From Beaufortia kweichowensis (Eukaryota > Chordata > Actinopteri > Cypriniformes > Gastromyzontidae): a stretch of DNA of 64,000 nucleotides. This document shows, one piece after another, positions 11,791 through 21,903 of the stretch; position 1 is the stretch's first letter; each line of letters opens with the position of its first letter. Position numbers and translations under genes: made by a program. The notes under the pieces are model-generated. The model saw only the letters and a program-made list of their open reading frames with translations. It was not told where the DNA came from and did not search any database. The stretch spans positions 10,630,700 to 10,694,699 of the forward strand of contig CM032807.1 of assembly GCA_019155185.1 (NCBI GenBank), in the 5' to 3' direction.

Positions 11791-14710
11791 ATCCTGTTTC
11801 CTGCAAACACATCATCATCATCACCACCAGAATCATCATCAGAGACCCTTCGATACAGATAAAGTGCCTGATTTTATGATTAATAATAATAATGTAATGG
11901 CTCATTCATTTCGATGTGATCATTAGACAAGATCACATGAACACACTAGAAATGCTGATCCCAGCAAAGTTAAAGAGCACTGTATTTTGATTGGTCACAA
12001 TAGACCTAAGATAATAAAACAGCTAAAATATTAGATTTCTAATTATTTAACAAATATAACAAATATAAGGTGTACTGATTATTATTTAATATGTAGGGGA
12101 GCCTGTCACACTATACTTTTTAGGTAGATATAATTTGAATGTCAAATAATTAGCTAAACAACTAAGAAGAAATGAAACATGAAAACATGAAACAGCAAAA
12201 ACTTAAATATCCAAAATTGTAATTTGCCAACCTGCATTGATCTGACAAATTATTCCTGTCTTGGAAACAGCTTTTACCTCTTGGTTAAAATCTTCCTTTA
12301 TCTTAGCGTTTAACAAGTACAATTGTAGTTTAACAAGTACAATAAAAAAAACACAATTTACTGTTCTAGTTTTAGATGGACTAAAAACATACAAATCTTA
12401 AGAGGTAGTAAATGTCTCCTCCACAAATGCTTTCTTCATAAGCCTGTTATTGGCTAGTATTAATTACTGTAAACATTAATTAATTGGTTAATACAAATCA
12501 CATATTGATAGAACATTAGCACTTCAACTGATTTAATTCAAGCACAGGTTCCTGTGATGTGTTTATGTTTTGCCTTGATTCTTTAAACTTTTTTATTTAA
12601 ATCAAGTTGATGTTATGATCTTCCAGAATATCCAAACTCAAACATTAAACAAACAATAAAAATAAAAAATCATGGACTTGAGAAGATTCATGAAACTATA
12701 AATTCTGTCCTCCTGTCACATAAACAAAAAACTACAGGGATGCAGTTCTTTAGAGAAAAAGATAAATGGTTTTGTAAGCAGCTATGGAATGTGTCCCATG
12801 AGCTACAGAAAGTATGATCTGTAAAACAGACAACCTTGAGAAGTGGATGAAAGGTGCTTTACTAAGTAAAACATTTGGTTGTGTATCCCTGACTTGTCAA
12901 GGTTATAACACATCTAGTGTTTCATTTACCATTTAAAAATGCACATACTGTACATCATGTACTTGACCTTGTCTATGTTGACTGGCCAGCCATTTAACAG
13001 TGTTGTGTATTTCTAAGATGCTCTAAGACTCTTGTTAAATGTCTTTTTTGGAGCTCTACATAAGACATTGAAAGATATGGAAAAACAGATCAGAAAATAA
13101 ACAGTGAGTGTGCCAAATCCACTAAGCCACTTGGCCTATGTTATTCTAATGAGAGCCGCAATATTTATGGCAAAAGCGAGAACATTTGGAACAGTACAAA
13201 GGTATCGTATCCATTTCCCTTCCTGTTTAAACAACCTGTCACTGTTGTTACTCAACATGTACATTGCATTGCATTCACTTCAGATGTGCTCTCATATTCT
13301 AAGTTTCGCAATAGTGTTCTGAATGCCCACCATTCTTAACTGTAAAACAGGGGAAACATGGTTAGAACACACCTATTACGTATTTACCTGACTAAGCTCT
13401 AACTGTTTTCTTTCTTTTCCACTGACTAATCTGTCTACAAAAAAACTTTATTAGCATCAAAAGTAGTCCTACATGTACACATAGTTTTGTATATTACAAT
13501 TATGTTTAGCTTGCTAAATGTTAAATGCTTTCTTATTGGTAAGTCGCTTTGGATAAAAGCGTCTGCTAAACGAATAAATGTAACTAAATGTAGAACCTAC
13601 AGTAAAATTAGTAATGTCTTACCCACATATATCAACAAATCATAACATCCAAAAATATATTCCAAAATTTACTGTTATGACCTTTGGCTTCAAATATCAC
13701 TAAAAGGAAGTATCTGGCTGTTTGTTAATACTAATATTTATGCACTCAGTCAGGGTCCAGACTTTGGCACCTGTTAAAGAAAAATGGTAAAATAAACTGC
13801 CCTATAGCCTTGATGAGATAAGCAGACATCCCAAGACTTAAAGCTTTTTTTCTGAGGGAGCAAAAGCAGGAGTAATGGTTGAGGTCTCTAGATGGACATT
13901 TGAACATTTCAGACGACTTTTCAAGGCTTTTATAGAATAGTGGCAGAATGGTTAATGGCCATCGAGTGATGTGCTGGTGTTCAACCGAAATACGGATGGT
14001 TTCATGATTATAATATAAGTGAGAGGTGCAAGAAGTTGAAAGAAGAGTGTTTAAAGCTGTGACAGATGATTCCCAGATGCATTTGAGCAGATCTCCATAC
14101 CCACTCAGAGATTATAGGTATGACCTTAGGATCACTAAACAGTTATTTTAATACTTAGAGTGGACCAGAGATGACATATTTTTGTAGGCCAACCGAAACT
14201 GGTTCCTTCCACCATAAGCCTATGCATTTTTCCCATGGACTATGCAAAAAATAAGCTTTGTGATTAACTACACCACTACACCATGGTCGCGACTTCAACG
14301 TCACCACCACCAAGCTTCCCTAAACTTGCTTGATAATTGTGCCCTAAATAAACTTTAAAGATTATGTTTTAGTGTATTATGTTTAATTGTGTTCTGGGTT
14401 TGCACACCATTTGCCAATTCACCCAGAAAACCCTCGCTTACCATCCCGACAACTGTAGTCACTTTTTTATTTAACTGTATTCAACTTATTAGCAACCGCC
14501 GTTTTTAAGACACGGTATAGCTTTAAAAAGCACCAGCAGGTTGTTACTGGTGTGTTTTATGTCATAGAATAAAACATAAACATATTTACAGCATTTACAA
14601 AAAATGTTATTTACAAAAACCCATACAAACATCCCATAGACTTTGTCTATAATACTTAATCTCTGGCCCACTCTATTTGGATTTCAATAATTAGTAAACT
14701 AGTAGCCCAA
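11791..14710. other. Non-genic stretch left of the retrotransposon
   Basis: AT-rich sequence with no coding exon recognised. A short repeat tail (gtaagtcgctttggataaaagcgtctgct region) lies at 13535-13590. Confidence 0.4.
13535..13590 (+). repeat. Tail fragment of an interspersed repeat
   Basis: Contains the cgctttggataaaagcgtct motif followed by an AAATGTAA-like tail, shared with copies at 54712-54877 and, inverted, 49489-49875. This tail is common on fish short interspersed and L2-type elements; the family name is not certain. Confidence 0.6.
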
Positions 14711-14722
14711 ACAATGATACAT
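14711..14722. repeat. Target-site duplication, left copy
   Basis: acaatgatacat, identical to 15941-15952 on the other side of the retrotransposon. The last two bases blend into the ATCC-type tail, so the true length could be 10-12 bp. Confidence 0.85.
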
Positions 14723-15940
14723 CCATCCATCCATCCATTTTCCTCCGCTTATCCGGGACCGGGTCGCGGGGGCAGCAGTCTAAGCAGGGACGCCCAGACT
14801 TCCCTCTCCCCAGACACTTCCTCCAACTCCTCCGGGGGAACCCCGAGGCATTCCCAGGCCAGCCGAGAGACATAGTCCCTCCAGCGTGTTCTGGGTCTTC
14901 CCCGGGGCCTCCTCCCGGTGGGACATGCCCGGAACACCTCCCTTGGGAGGCGTCCAGGAGGCATCCGAAACAGATGCCCAAGCCACCTCAGCTGGCCTCT
15001 CTCGATGTGGAGGAGCAGCGGATCTACTCCGAGCTCCCCCGAGTGACCGAGCTCCTCACCCTATCTCTAAGGGAGCTTCCCAACCACCCGGGCGGAGGAA
15101 ACTCATTTCGCCGCTTGTATCCTGGATTCACCCTTTGGTCATGACCCAAAGCTCATGACCATAGGTGAGAGTAGGAACGTAGATCGACCGGGTAATCGAG
15201 AGCTTCGCCTTGTGGCTCAGCTCCTTCTTCACCACGACAGACCGGGTACATCGACCGCATTACTGCAGAAGCTGCACCGATCCGGCCTGTCGATCTCTCG
15301 CCCATCCTTCCCTCACTCGTGAACAAGACCCCAAGATACTTAAACTCCTCCACCTGTGGCAGGAGCTCCCCACCGACCTGGAGGGGACAAGCCACCCTTT
15401 TCCGGCTGAGGACCATGGCCTCAGATTTGGAGGTGCTGATTCTCATCCCAGCCGCTTCACACTCAGCTGCAAACTGCCCCAGTGCCCGCTGTAGGTCCTG
15501 GCCTGATGAAGCCAACAGGACAACATCATCCGCAAAAAGCAGAGATGAGATCCTGTGGTCACCAAACCGGACCTCCGTCCCTGGCTGCACCTAGAAATCC
15601 TGTCCATGAAGATAGTGAACAGGACCGGTGACAAAGGGCAGCCCTGCCGGAGTCCAACACGCACTGGGAACGAGTCTGACTTACTGCTGGCAATGCGAAC
15701 CATGCTCCTGCTCTGGTCATACAGGGACCGGACAGCCCCTAGCAAAGGGCCTCGGACCCCATATTCCCATAGCACCCCCCACAGAACACCGCGAGGGACA
15801 CGGTCGAATGCCTTCTCCAGATCCACAAAACACATGTGGACTGGTTGAGCAAACTCCCATGAACCCTCCAGTATCCTAAAGAGGGTATAGAGCTGGTCCA
15901 GTGTTCCACGACCAGGACGAAAGCCGCATTGTTCCTCCTG
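14723..15940 (-). mobile_element. 5'-truncated non-LTR retrotransposon (RTE/Rex-like), dead copy
   Basis: The minus strand encodes pieces of a LINE reverse transcriptase in order: CGFRPGRGT and VDLEKAFDRVPR, then RQGCPLSPVLF, then the catalytic LLFADDVVLLAS, then KSEAMVLSRKR and FKYLGVLFTSEGR, then further downstream RPRGRPRTRWRDYVSRLAWE and SLLRLLPPRPGPG. The pieces lie in different frames, so at least one frameshift separates them. The 5' part (endonuclease) is missing and the 3' end is an ATGG tetranucleotide tail. Both edges are set by a 12-bp target-site duplication. The clade is judged from motifs only. Confidence 0.9.
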
Positions 15941-15952
15941 ACAATGATACAT
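15941..15952. repeat. Target-site duplication, right copy
   Basis: acaatgatacat, the matching copy of 14711-14722. It marks the truncated 5' end of the element at 15940. Confidence 0.85.
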
Positions 15953-18940
15953 TGTTTTTTTTTTACCAATTTTTAATGAAAAGCATCTGCCAATGTATAA
16001 ATGTAAATTTTTCTGTAAGAATGTTCTAAGAATGAATTGTTTTAGGAGGTGGTCAAGCCATACCGAACATCACATCACAAACATCACAAGGTATTTTTTA
16101 TAACATAAAGCCCAAATGGGGGAAAAGGTCAACCATTGCCCTTCTTCCTTTTCTACTGCCCTTTCTCTCCTGCTGGTGCAGCTGATCAATCTGTCCTTAA
16201 GCAGAACAAAACTCAAACATGCATGTCTGAGGCACATGTAGTTAAGTCAACTGTGTTTTTGCATACAATAAGGCAGGAAGCATTAATCATTCCCTATTAG
16301 GTATTTACCCACTGTCATTAATACTCCATACACCATGTCACAGGTCACACCTGCTGTGTATCCTAAAGTTCAGAGGTCAAATTTACTTCCGAATGCTGTC
16401 CGCAGAGGATGCTGTAGTTTTTCACTCGTAGATTTTTTTCCAAGACCAAAAGTGCACCAAGTTGATTTTAGTGTATAGTGTAATAATGATACAGTATACT
16501 GTGTTCCTTACTAAGCTTAATTTCTTTATCATGCTGTATATATCATGTGGTGAAAATGTGAGAGATTATTGACTGTTTTTCACTTGTACGATTATCCTTG
16601 CTTTAGAAAGCACTAAATGTTTGCATCTATGGGCCTCTTTTTTCCCACCCTTGAAATCGCAAAACATTGGATCACCTGCTGCTGTCTAGTCAACATGGCA
16701 ATAAACACATTTTCCCTAAACAGGAACTATCCATTTGATCACTCCACCAGACCCATAGAGGTGTTACACTGCACAAAATGTTTTGCAGGAGATGAGGAGC
16801 AAAACGGCTAAAGGGTCTTTGGAAGATGCTGCTGCTGATTATGACCTTTTAACTAGATTCCTGTCTTTTATAAGACAATTTGCTGTTTAGCTGCTCATTT
16901 ACCCATCACTTTCAAAGATTACAGACAAAATCTTTATCTTTGTCTCTGTTCGATGAAATAACTTTAATAAAATGTTATATTATTATGGAGTATTATTTGA
17001 TTACTTTTCAAATGCATGCAAAAATGATTCTGTAATGCCATGGCAATGTATATGCATTGTGATTAAAATGTTTTGCAAACATGGGCTTGAGATACATGCA
17101 GATTTACTGTGCAAATAGCCAGACAGCCACTATAGTTTTGGTTGTCTGACAATGCTTATCAGCATTAATAATTACAGGATGTGCTTTACTTTAAACACTT
17201 GTTTTCCAAACCAGACAGACATCCAACAACATGTTTACACATTGTGAACTTAAGAAGCATTAAACAATGGCATTTCCACACGATTAAGAGTTTAGGAATG
17301 TTGTTGTGTATAATTAAGGGTCATCATGGTGTTTAGTTCTTTCTTTTCTTTCCTTATGAAATGCCACTCCTTGATCCTCACGGGTACACTCCTATTAGCC
17401 CAGCAGGAGTTGGGACAGTGATGCGGCCCTTGTTTTGATGTGGTTAAGACAGAGAGTTTGCACAAGGTCTCAAATACCGGACATATTTTGCTTAACTATT
17501 TGCTTCTGTGCTTAGTCACATAGTCAGAGCAGTTATTTGTAATCCAATAATTCTGTGCAACCATAAGGAATTTAAACCTGAGAAGCTTTTAAACATTAAT
17601 TTCATTCACAATCCTGCTACCAAAACCAACTCACCCAGTAAGCAAAGAGATCCAAAGAAAGTAATAGGTCCTCAGTAAAATCCATGGAACAATTTTCAGT
17701 CTAAAATTTGATCTTCATGGTGTAATTATGATTCACAGGAGAATATTTTTAAATAAAATGTTTGCTTTATTGCCCATTTTGCGGCTTAGTCACATTTCTA
17801 CAGCATGCATGCATGATGAAGCTAGCATAAAGCTGATACTGAAATGCTGAACACATAACAGAATGGATAGATCAGTTGAGGCAGAGATTATATCAAGTTT
17901 ATAATACTAGATGTCTTAAAAGGTTTATGCAGACCCAAAGCATTTACTACATATTTCTTAAATATAAAATGTCTATTATACTTGATGTGTATTTGTCTGT
18001 GTACATAAAGATGTAATAATTAAAATACACTTACATTTTTAAATATGCAGTTTTAAAAACTGAAGTATATTGAATCACCCAAGAAGTATATTGAAAGACC
18101 TTCCACCAAGTTTCTATGTATTGTGGTCTATAGAAATACTATTGGTTTCTTCTTTAAATCAAAATTATTGCATATTTTTAAACCATTTTATCATCTTCCT
18201 GGCAAATGAAGCCTGATTATTAATAAAATGTACTGCTTATCAACAATCCATCTGAGGCACCATTCCTGTATAATAAATATAAGGGTAATTTTTTTTCTAA
18301 TTCCTAACCTTGAGTATAATATAATGATAGTGATATTTGCCTTGTTATAATTTAATTTAAAAATGTTATGCATTTAAATTATGATAAAATCACAATTCTT
18401 TAAAAAGAAAATATATTTATGAAACCTCTCAGGGAAGAATTCTGTTTTTATAATCAAATGGATCCATGGCATGTTACCAAAAAGTTTCACTGTCACGAAG
18501 GATAAAGGGATCGGAAAAGAAAGGAGAGAGAGTGAATGAATGAGAGAGGATGTGAGAAACAGCAGTGAAAACATTTCTGCTATTAATAATGAGAAACACA
18601 AACAGTAGATGATATAAGTGTATTACAGAGCTACATCCCTTATGCGCTAAGGGCAGATGAACAAACAGGAGGTGTCACAGGAACATCCTGAAGATTTATT
18701 ACTCTGAATTCCCCGTCTCACTATCCTCAGACCTGCTCTGTCATCACACTTACACATACACACATATTTAGCTATCTAGATGAGGACAGTAAAACCCCCC
18801 GATATTTCATACATATATTTAGCTTACGTCTATGGGCAAATATGTACCCAAATAATTAATATGTACAGACACACACACATAATGTATGACTGAAATTGAA
18901 GTAAAAAATGTCACTAGACTGTCATTTTAATAAACAAATC
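15953..18940. other. Non-genic stretch between retrotransposon and itpa
   Basis: AT-rich sequence on both strands. I see no conserved protein segment, RNA gene or clear repeat structure apart from simple A/T runs. Confidence 0.4.
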
Positions 18941-18941
18941 A

Positions 18942-18947
18942 TTTATT
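18942..18947 (-). terminator. itpa polyadenylation signal candidate
   Basis: AATAAA on the minus strand, about 130 nt beyond the itpa stop codon, in the expected place for a short 3' untranslated region. Confidence 0.6.
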
Positions 18948-19076
18948 TAAAACACAAAGAGAATAGATGACACTTAAAATCGTTTATGGCTGCCACACAG
19001 CCGCATTTGTTTGATACAGTTCCTGATGCTGATGAGCCATGGCGAATGCTTGGAAGACTCTCATTGTGATCGGTGC

Positions 19077-19206
19077 TTAGTCCTGGTGTTTAGTGCGCTT
19101 GGTCTCTGGTGCGTCGTTCAGCTGAGAGAAGTGTTCTGACATTGCTGCCAGGGCTCGGTACCGATGGGAGATGCTGTTCTTTACCTCCTTAGGTAGCTCA
19201 GCATAC
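19077..19206 (-). CDS. itpa: itpa exon 8 with stop codon
   Basis: Codes residues 161-203 and TAA at 19079-19077. It includes YAELPKEVKNSISHRYRAL, with the SHR substrate-binding residues. The C-terminal tail is a little longer and more basic than in human. Confidence 0.95.
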
Positions 19207-21355
19207 CTGCCCTCACAAACACAACACAGAAATTAGAATACCAAAAGCATGTTTAATTTATTGCAAAGGGTGTGAAGCTCCATACAAATGACAATTATTT
19301 CAAATGACACATTTAAATTTCAAACATTCTTTGCAAAAATGCACTTTTTGTAATTTACCAATGGTTATTTTGCAGCATTCTGCTATAGCATATAGTGAGT
19401 TTATCTGAACTGTCATATATATTTAACTGGGAGAAACCTAATATCATTTAACCAATACTGTCACCTACTGGTAAACATGAGAAACACCACTTGAAAGATA
19501 AGAGTATACTCACGTTTTATCATAGCCATCTGGTTGGAAACAAGGATCCCATCCAAAATCCCTTGGGCCCCTGGGTTCAACAATACAGCCCTGAAAAATA
19601 TTACAAAAACAATAAAACATTAGAAGTTAGGTACATGTAGCACGTTTATATAACGCAATCCTCTTCTATATATATATATATATATAATTTTGGATTCAAT
19701 ATATATTGCAGTAAATGTATTTAAAGAGAGTCTTTTTTATTACTTTGATAAAGTGAAAGTGGAGGGCAGAAAACTATGGAACTACGGAAATTATGTGAGC
19801 TGAACATGGACTGTCTGCTCAATATGTACTAACTGATACACCACAACTCCCAACATATAAAGTCTGAATAATACTGCCTATTGTGTTTGCTCACCTCAGT
19901 TATTCCTCTGAAAAGCTGAACTGGCTCCTCTTTTCCAGCACAGAAAGCAAATGTGCACAAAGCCCAAGCTGACTTATCCTCAAAACCTGCCAGCAGTTTA
20001 TGCAGTCCTACAAAGGGAGCAGAAAAGACAACACAATCTGCTAAATGAATGATTTTGCCTCTGTTCTCTGCTCTTATCATATCTTTAGACATCCTTTGTC
20101 AAGTTTATATAGATTCAAACTTTTCAAACTGAACTATTGCTTTACAAGTAGTCAAGTTTCTTACCCTCTGGCTTTAGTTTATCCAGGAACCATTTTCTGT
20201 AGAGAGAAAATAACATATCGCTTTAAAAACAAAAAGACTATTGACTGACAGCCACAGCTGGCATTCAATTTCATTGCATATTTTTTTCATGTAATGAAAG
20301 TGAGCAGTTGTCTCAAAGGGATAGTTCACCCAAAAATAAAAATTAATTTATAATTTACTCACCGTATGTCATGTCAAACATGTATGACTTTCTTGCTTCA
20401 GCAGAACACAGAAGAATATATTTTGCAAAACGCTGGTTACCGGCACCCATTCCCTTTTGTAGCATGGACACAAGGTAGAATGGAAGTCAGTGGGTGCCGG
20501 AAACCAGTGTTTTGCTAAATATCTTCTTTTGTGTTCTACAAAAAAAAAAAAGAATCATATACAGGGTTTGAATGACATAAGGGTGAAAAAATTGACATAA
20601 TTTTTATTTTTATGTGAACTATACCTTTAATGCACTGTGCTATGGACCTATCCATTAGGTATATGATTATTTGAGATGTTCTCCACAAAAATAACTATTT
20701 ACATGTATGGTCCTGGTAGTCCTCCAAGTGCCCTGAAACATAGACAGGTGTCTTCTACTAGTACTGCCCCATCCACCTTAACCCAGAAAACACACGTTTA
20801 TCAGAAGTAAAAAGAAAATCATGTGAGACATCAATTAGGATACAGAACAAAAGGTGTATTTTACAAACCTGCCTTGCAGCTTCCTGACACTTATGTATAG
20901 AAATTTCATCCGGTTCCCCCTGATATTCAGGCACTACAAGAAAAATCATAACCACATTACAGCACAAATAAAACACGCTGGAGAAGTAAACACTTATAGT
21001 ATAGTATATAGTATTCTTGTAGCTGAATACTTACAATCAATCTTCTTTGAAATTAGTTTATAGGGGAATTTATCACCAAGGATTTGAACTACCTGGAAAA
21101 TAGTTGAATGCTACAAGTAAATTGTCCCGTATACTATTGCAGCCAGTAATCTAAATCTGCCGCATAAATCTTCCGCATATTTGCATTTATGGCATGTGAG
21201 GACAGTCTTGATCAGTTTATTAACTGTAAGACTTGTGTTCTTAATTATTTGTGTTTGATTATTATTTTTAAAAACTCTCTACTCGTTCTCACCTCTTCTA
21301 ATTTTTTTGCGTTGCCAGTAACAAATACCACCGCTCTGCCTGTCGATCCTGCCAT
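19077..21355 (-). CDS. itpa: Inosine triphosphate pyrophosphatase, complete coding region in 8 exons
   Basis: Cytosolic house-cleaning enzyme that hydrolyses ITP, dITP and XTP to monophosphates, keeping deaminated purines out of nucleic acids. Coding exons 21355-21293, 21092-21035, 20933-20869, 20776-20703, 20196-20165, 20007-19895, 19590-19514 and 19206-19077 join in frame with GT-AG sites, 203 aa (human 194; the extra residues are a basic C-terminal tail PETKRTKHQD). Family motifs: FVTGNAKKLEE at residues 11-21, EYQGEPDEI, VEDTCLCF, GLPGPYIKWF, LLAGFEDKSAWALCTF, FGWDPCFQPDGYDKTYAELP and SHRYRAL. Pro31 corresponds to human Pro32, the site of the common deficiency variant. The gene is head-to-head with mettl13. 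Confidence 0.97.
19514..19590 (-). CDS. itpa: itpa exon 7
   Basis: Codes residues 136-160 (GCIVEPRGPRDFGWDPCFQP... DGYDK) and starts Thr161. FGWDPCFQPDG is the base-recognition loop of the family. Confidence 0.96.
19669..19686. repeat. TA dinucleotide microsatellite
   Basis: About nine TA units in itpa intron 6. Confidence 0.85.
19895..20007 (-). CDS. itpa: itpa exon 6
   Basis: Codes residues 98-135 (GLHKLLAGFEDKSAWALCTF... to FRGITE), the central beta-sheet segment. Confidence 0.96.
20165..20196 (-). CDS. itpa: itpa exon 5 (32 nt)
   Basis: A very short exon coding residues 87-97 (IKWFLDKLKPE) and starting Gly98. The acceptor CTACAG and donor GTAAGA are both good. Confidence 0.92.
20315..20629. 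mobile_element. Non-autonomous inverted-repeat element, near-complete copy
   Basis: Begins aaagggatagttcacccaaa and ends in the reverse-complement-like gtgaactatacctttaa; the two halves are imperfect inverted copies across the whole 315 bp. It lies in itpa intron 4. Shorter relatives occur at 32941, 35675, 51421 and 60784. Elements with this end are abundant in cyprinid genomes; I do not assign a formal family name. Confidence 0.75.
20703..20776 (-). CDS. itpa: itpa exon 4
   Basis: Codes residues 63-86 (VDGAVLVEDTCLCFRALGGL... PGPY) and starts Ile87. VEDTCLCF holds the catalytic aspartate region of the family. Confidence 0.95.
20869..20933 (-). CDS. itpa: itpa exon 3
   Basis: Codes residues 41-62 (LPEYQGEPDEISIHKCQEAA... 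to RQ). It carries the glutamate-rich EYQGEPDEI segment that helps bind the catalytic metal. Confidence 0.96.
21035..21092 (-). CDS. itpa: itpa exon 2
   Basis: Codes residues 22-40 (VVQILGDKFPYKLISKKID) and starts Leu41. The acceptor is TTCCAG and the donor GTAAGT. Confidence 0.95.
21293..21355 (-). CDS. itpa: itpa exon 1
   Basis: Codes residues 1-21 (MAGSTGRAVVFVTGNAKKLE...), including the TGNAKK substrate-binding loop. The ATG at 21355 matches the family start. The donor is GTGAGA, phase 0. Confidence 0.95.
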
Positions 21356-21750
21356 GCTTCACTCTCTTAGGACCACTGTTCGGATAACATTTCACTGTCG
21401 GAAGGGTAAGACGTTCGGCACTTTGCACACCAATCAAATTGATCGAGCCTTAATATTTACCAATCAGTGGACACTTACGCCAGCCTTTAGACATGCCCTT
21501 CTTACGCACTGGCCAATCGCTGGTCTCGCACCAGGTCCTTCTCTGAAATCACTCCGGCTAGAAACCGACAAACATGTGAGAAAGCAGAGCGTATAATCGC
21601 ATGTCAACGGTTGCACCATAAAAATAATAGATTTGAAAGAACTTTTTAGGAAAATATTCCGCAGTTTTGTCTGTGTGCAAAAAGTTATTGGTTTCATTTG
21701 GCTATCAGAATAGATCTTTATTCAGTGAAGGTTGTGAAGACCAGACCAGC
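21356..21750. promoter_or_regulatory. Bidirectional promoter of itpa and mettl13
   Basis: The start codons of itpa (minus) and mettl13 (plus) are 395 bp apart, so both promoters and 5' untranslated regions share this interval. Three CCAAT boxes in the same orientation lie at 21430, 21460 and 21523 (21430-21434, 21460-21464, 21523-21527), as expected for NF-Y-driven housekeeping promoters. No TATA box was recognised. Confidence 0.75.
21430..21527 (+). promoter_or_regulatory. Cluster of three CCAAT boxes
   Basis: CCAATCAA at 21430, CCAATCAG at 21460 and CCAATCGC at 21523, all on the plus strand and spaced 30 and 63 bp. NF-Y binding is predicted, not shown. Confidence 0.6.
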
Positions 21751-21903
21751 ATGACTTTATTGCCTCGCACCGCTGAGGAGTTCAGCTCAGCGGATTACTG
21801 GGAGCGTTTCTTCCGTAAAAGAGGAGAAAAAGCTTTCGAGTGGTACGGAGACTACAACTCACTCTGTGGAGTACTGCATAAATACATTAAACCTCGTGAT
21901 AAG
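21751..21903 (+). CDS. mettl13: mettl13 exon 1
   Basis: Codes residues 1-51, from MTLLPRT to KYIKPRDK. The donor GTATCT is in phase 0. The start matches the family N-terminus. Confidence 0.95.

Noticed and set aside
14886..15879. Several plus-strand open frames
   Set aside because: Shadows of the GC-richer retrotransposon read on the wrong strand.
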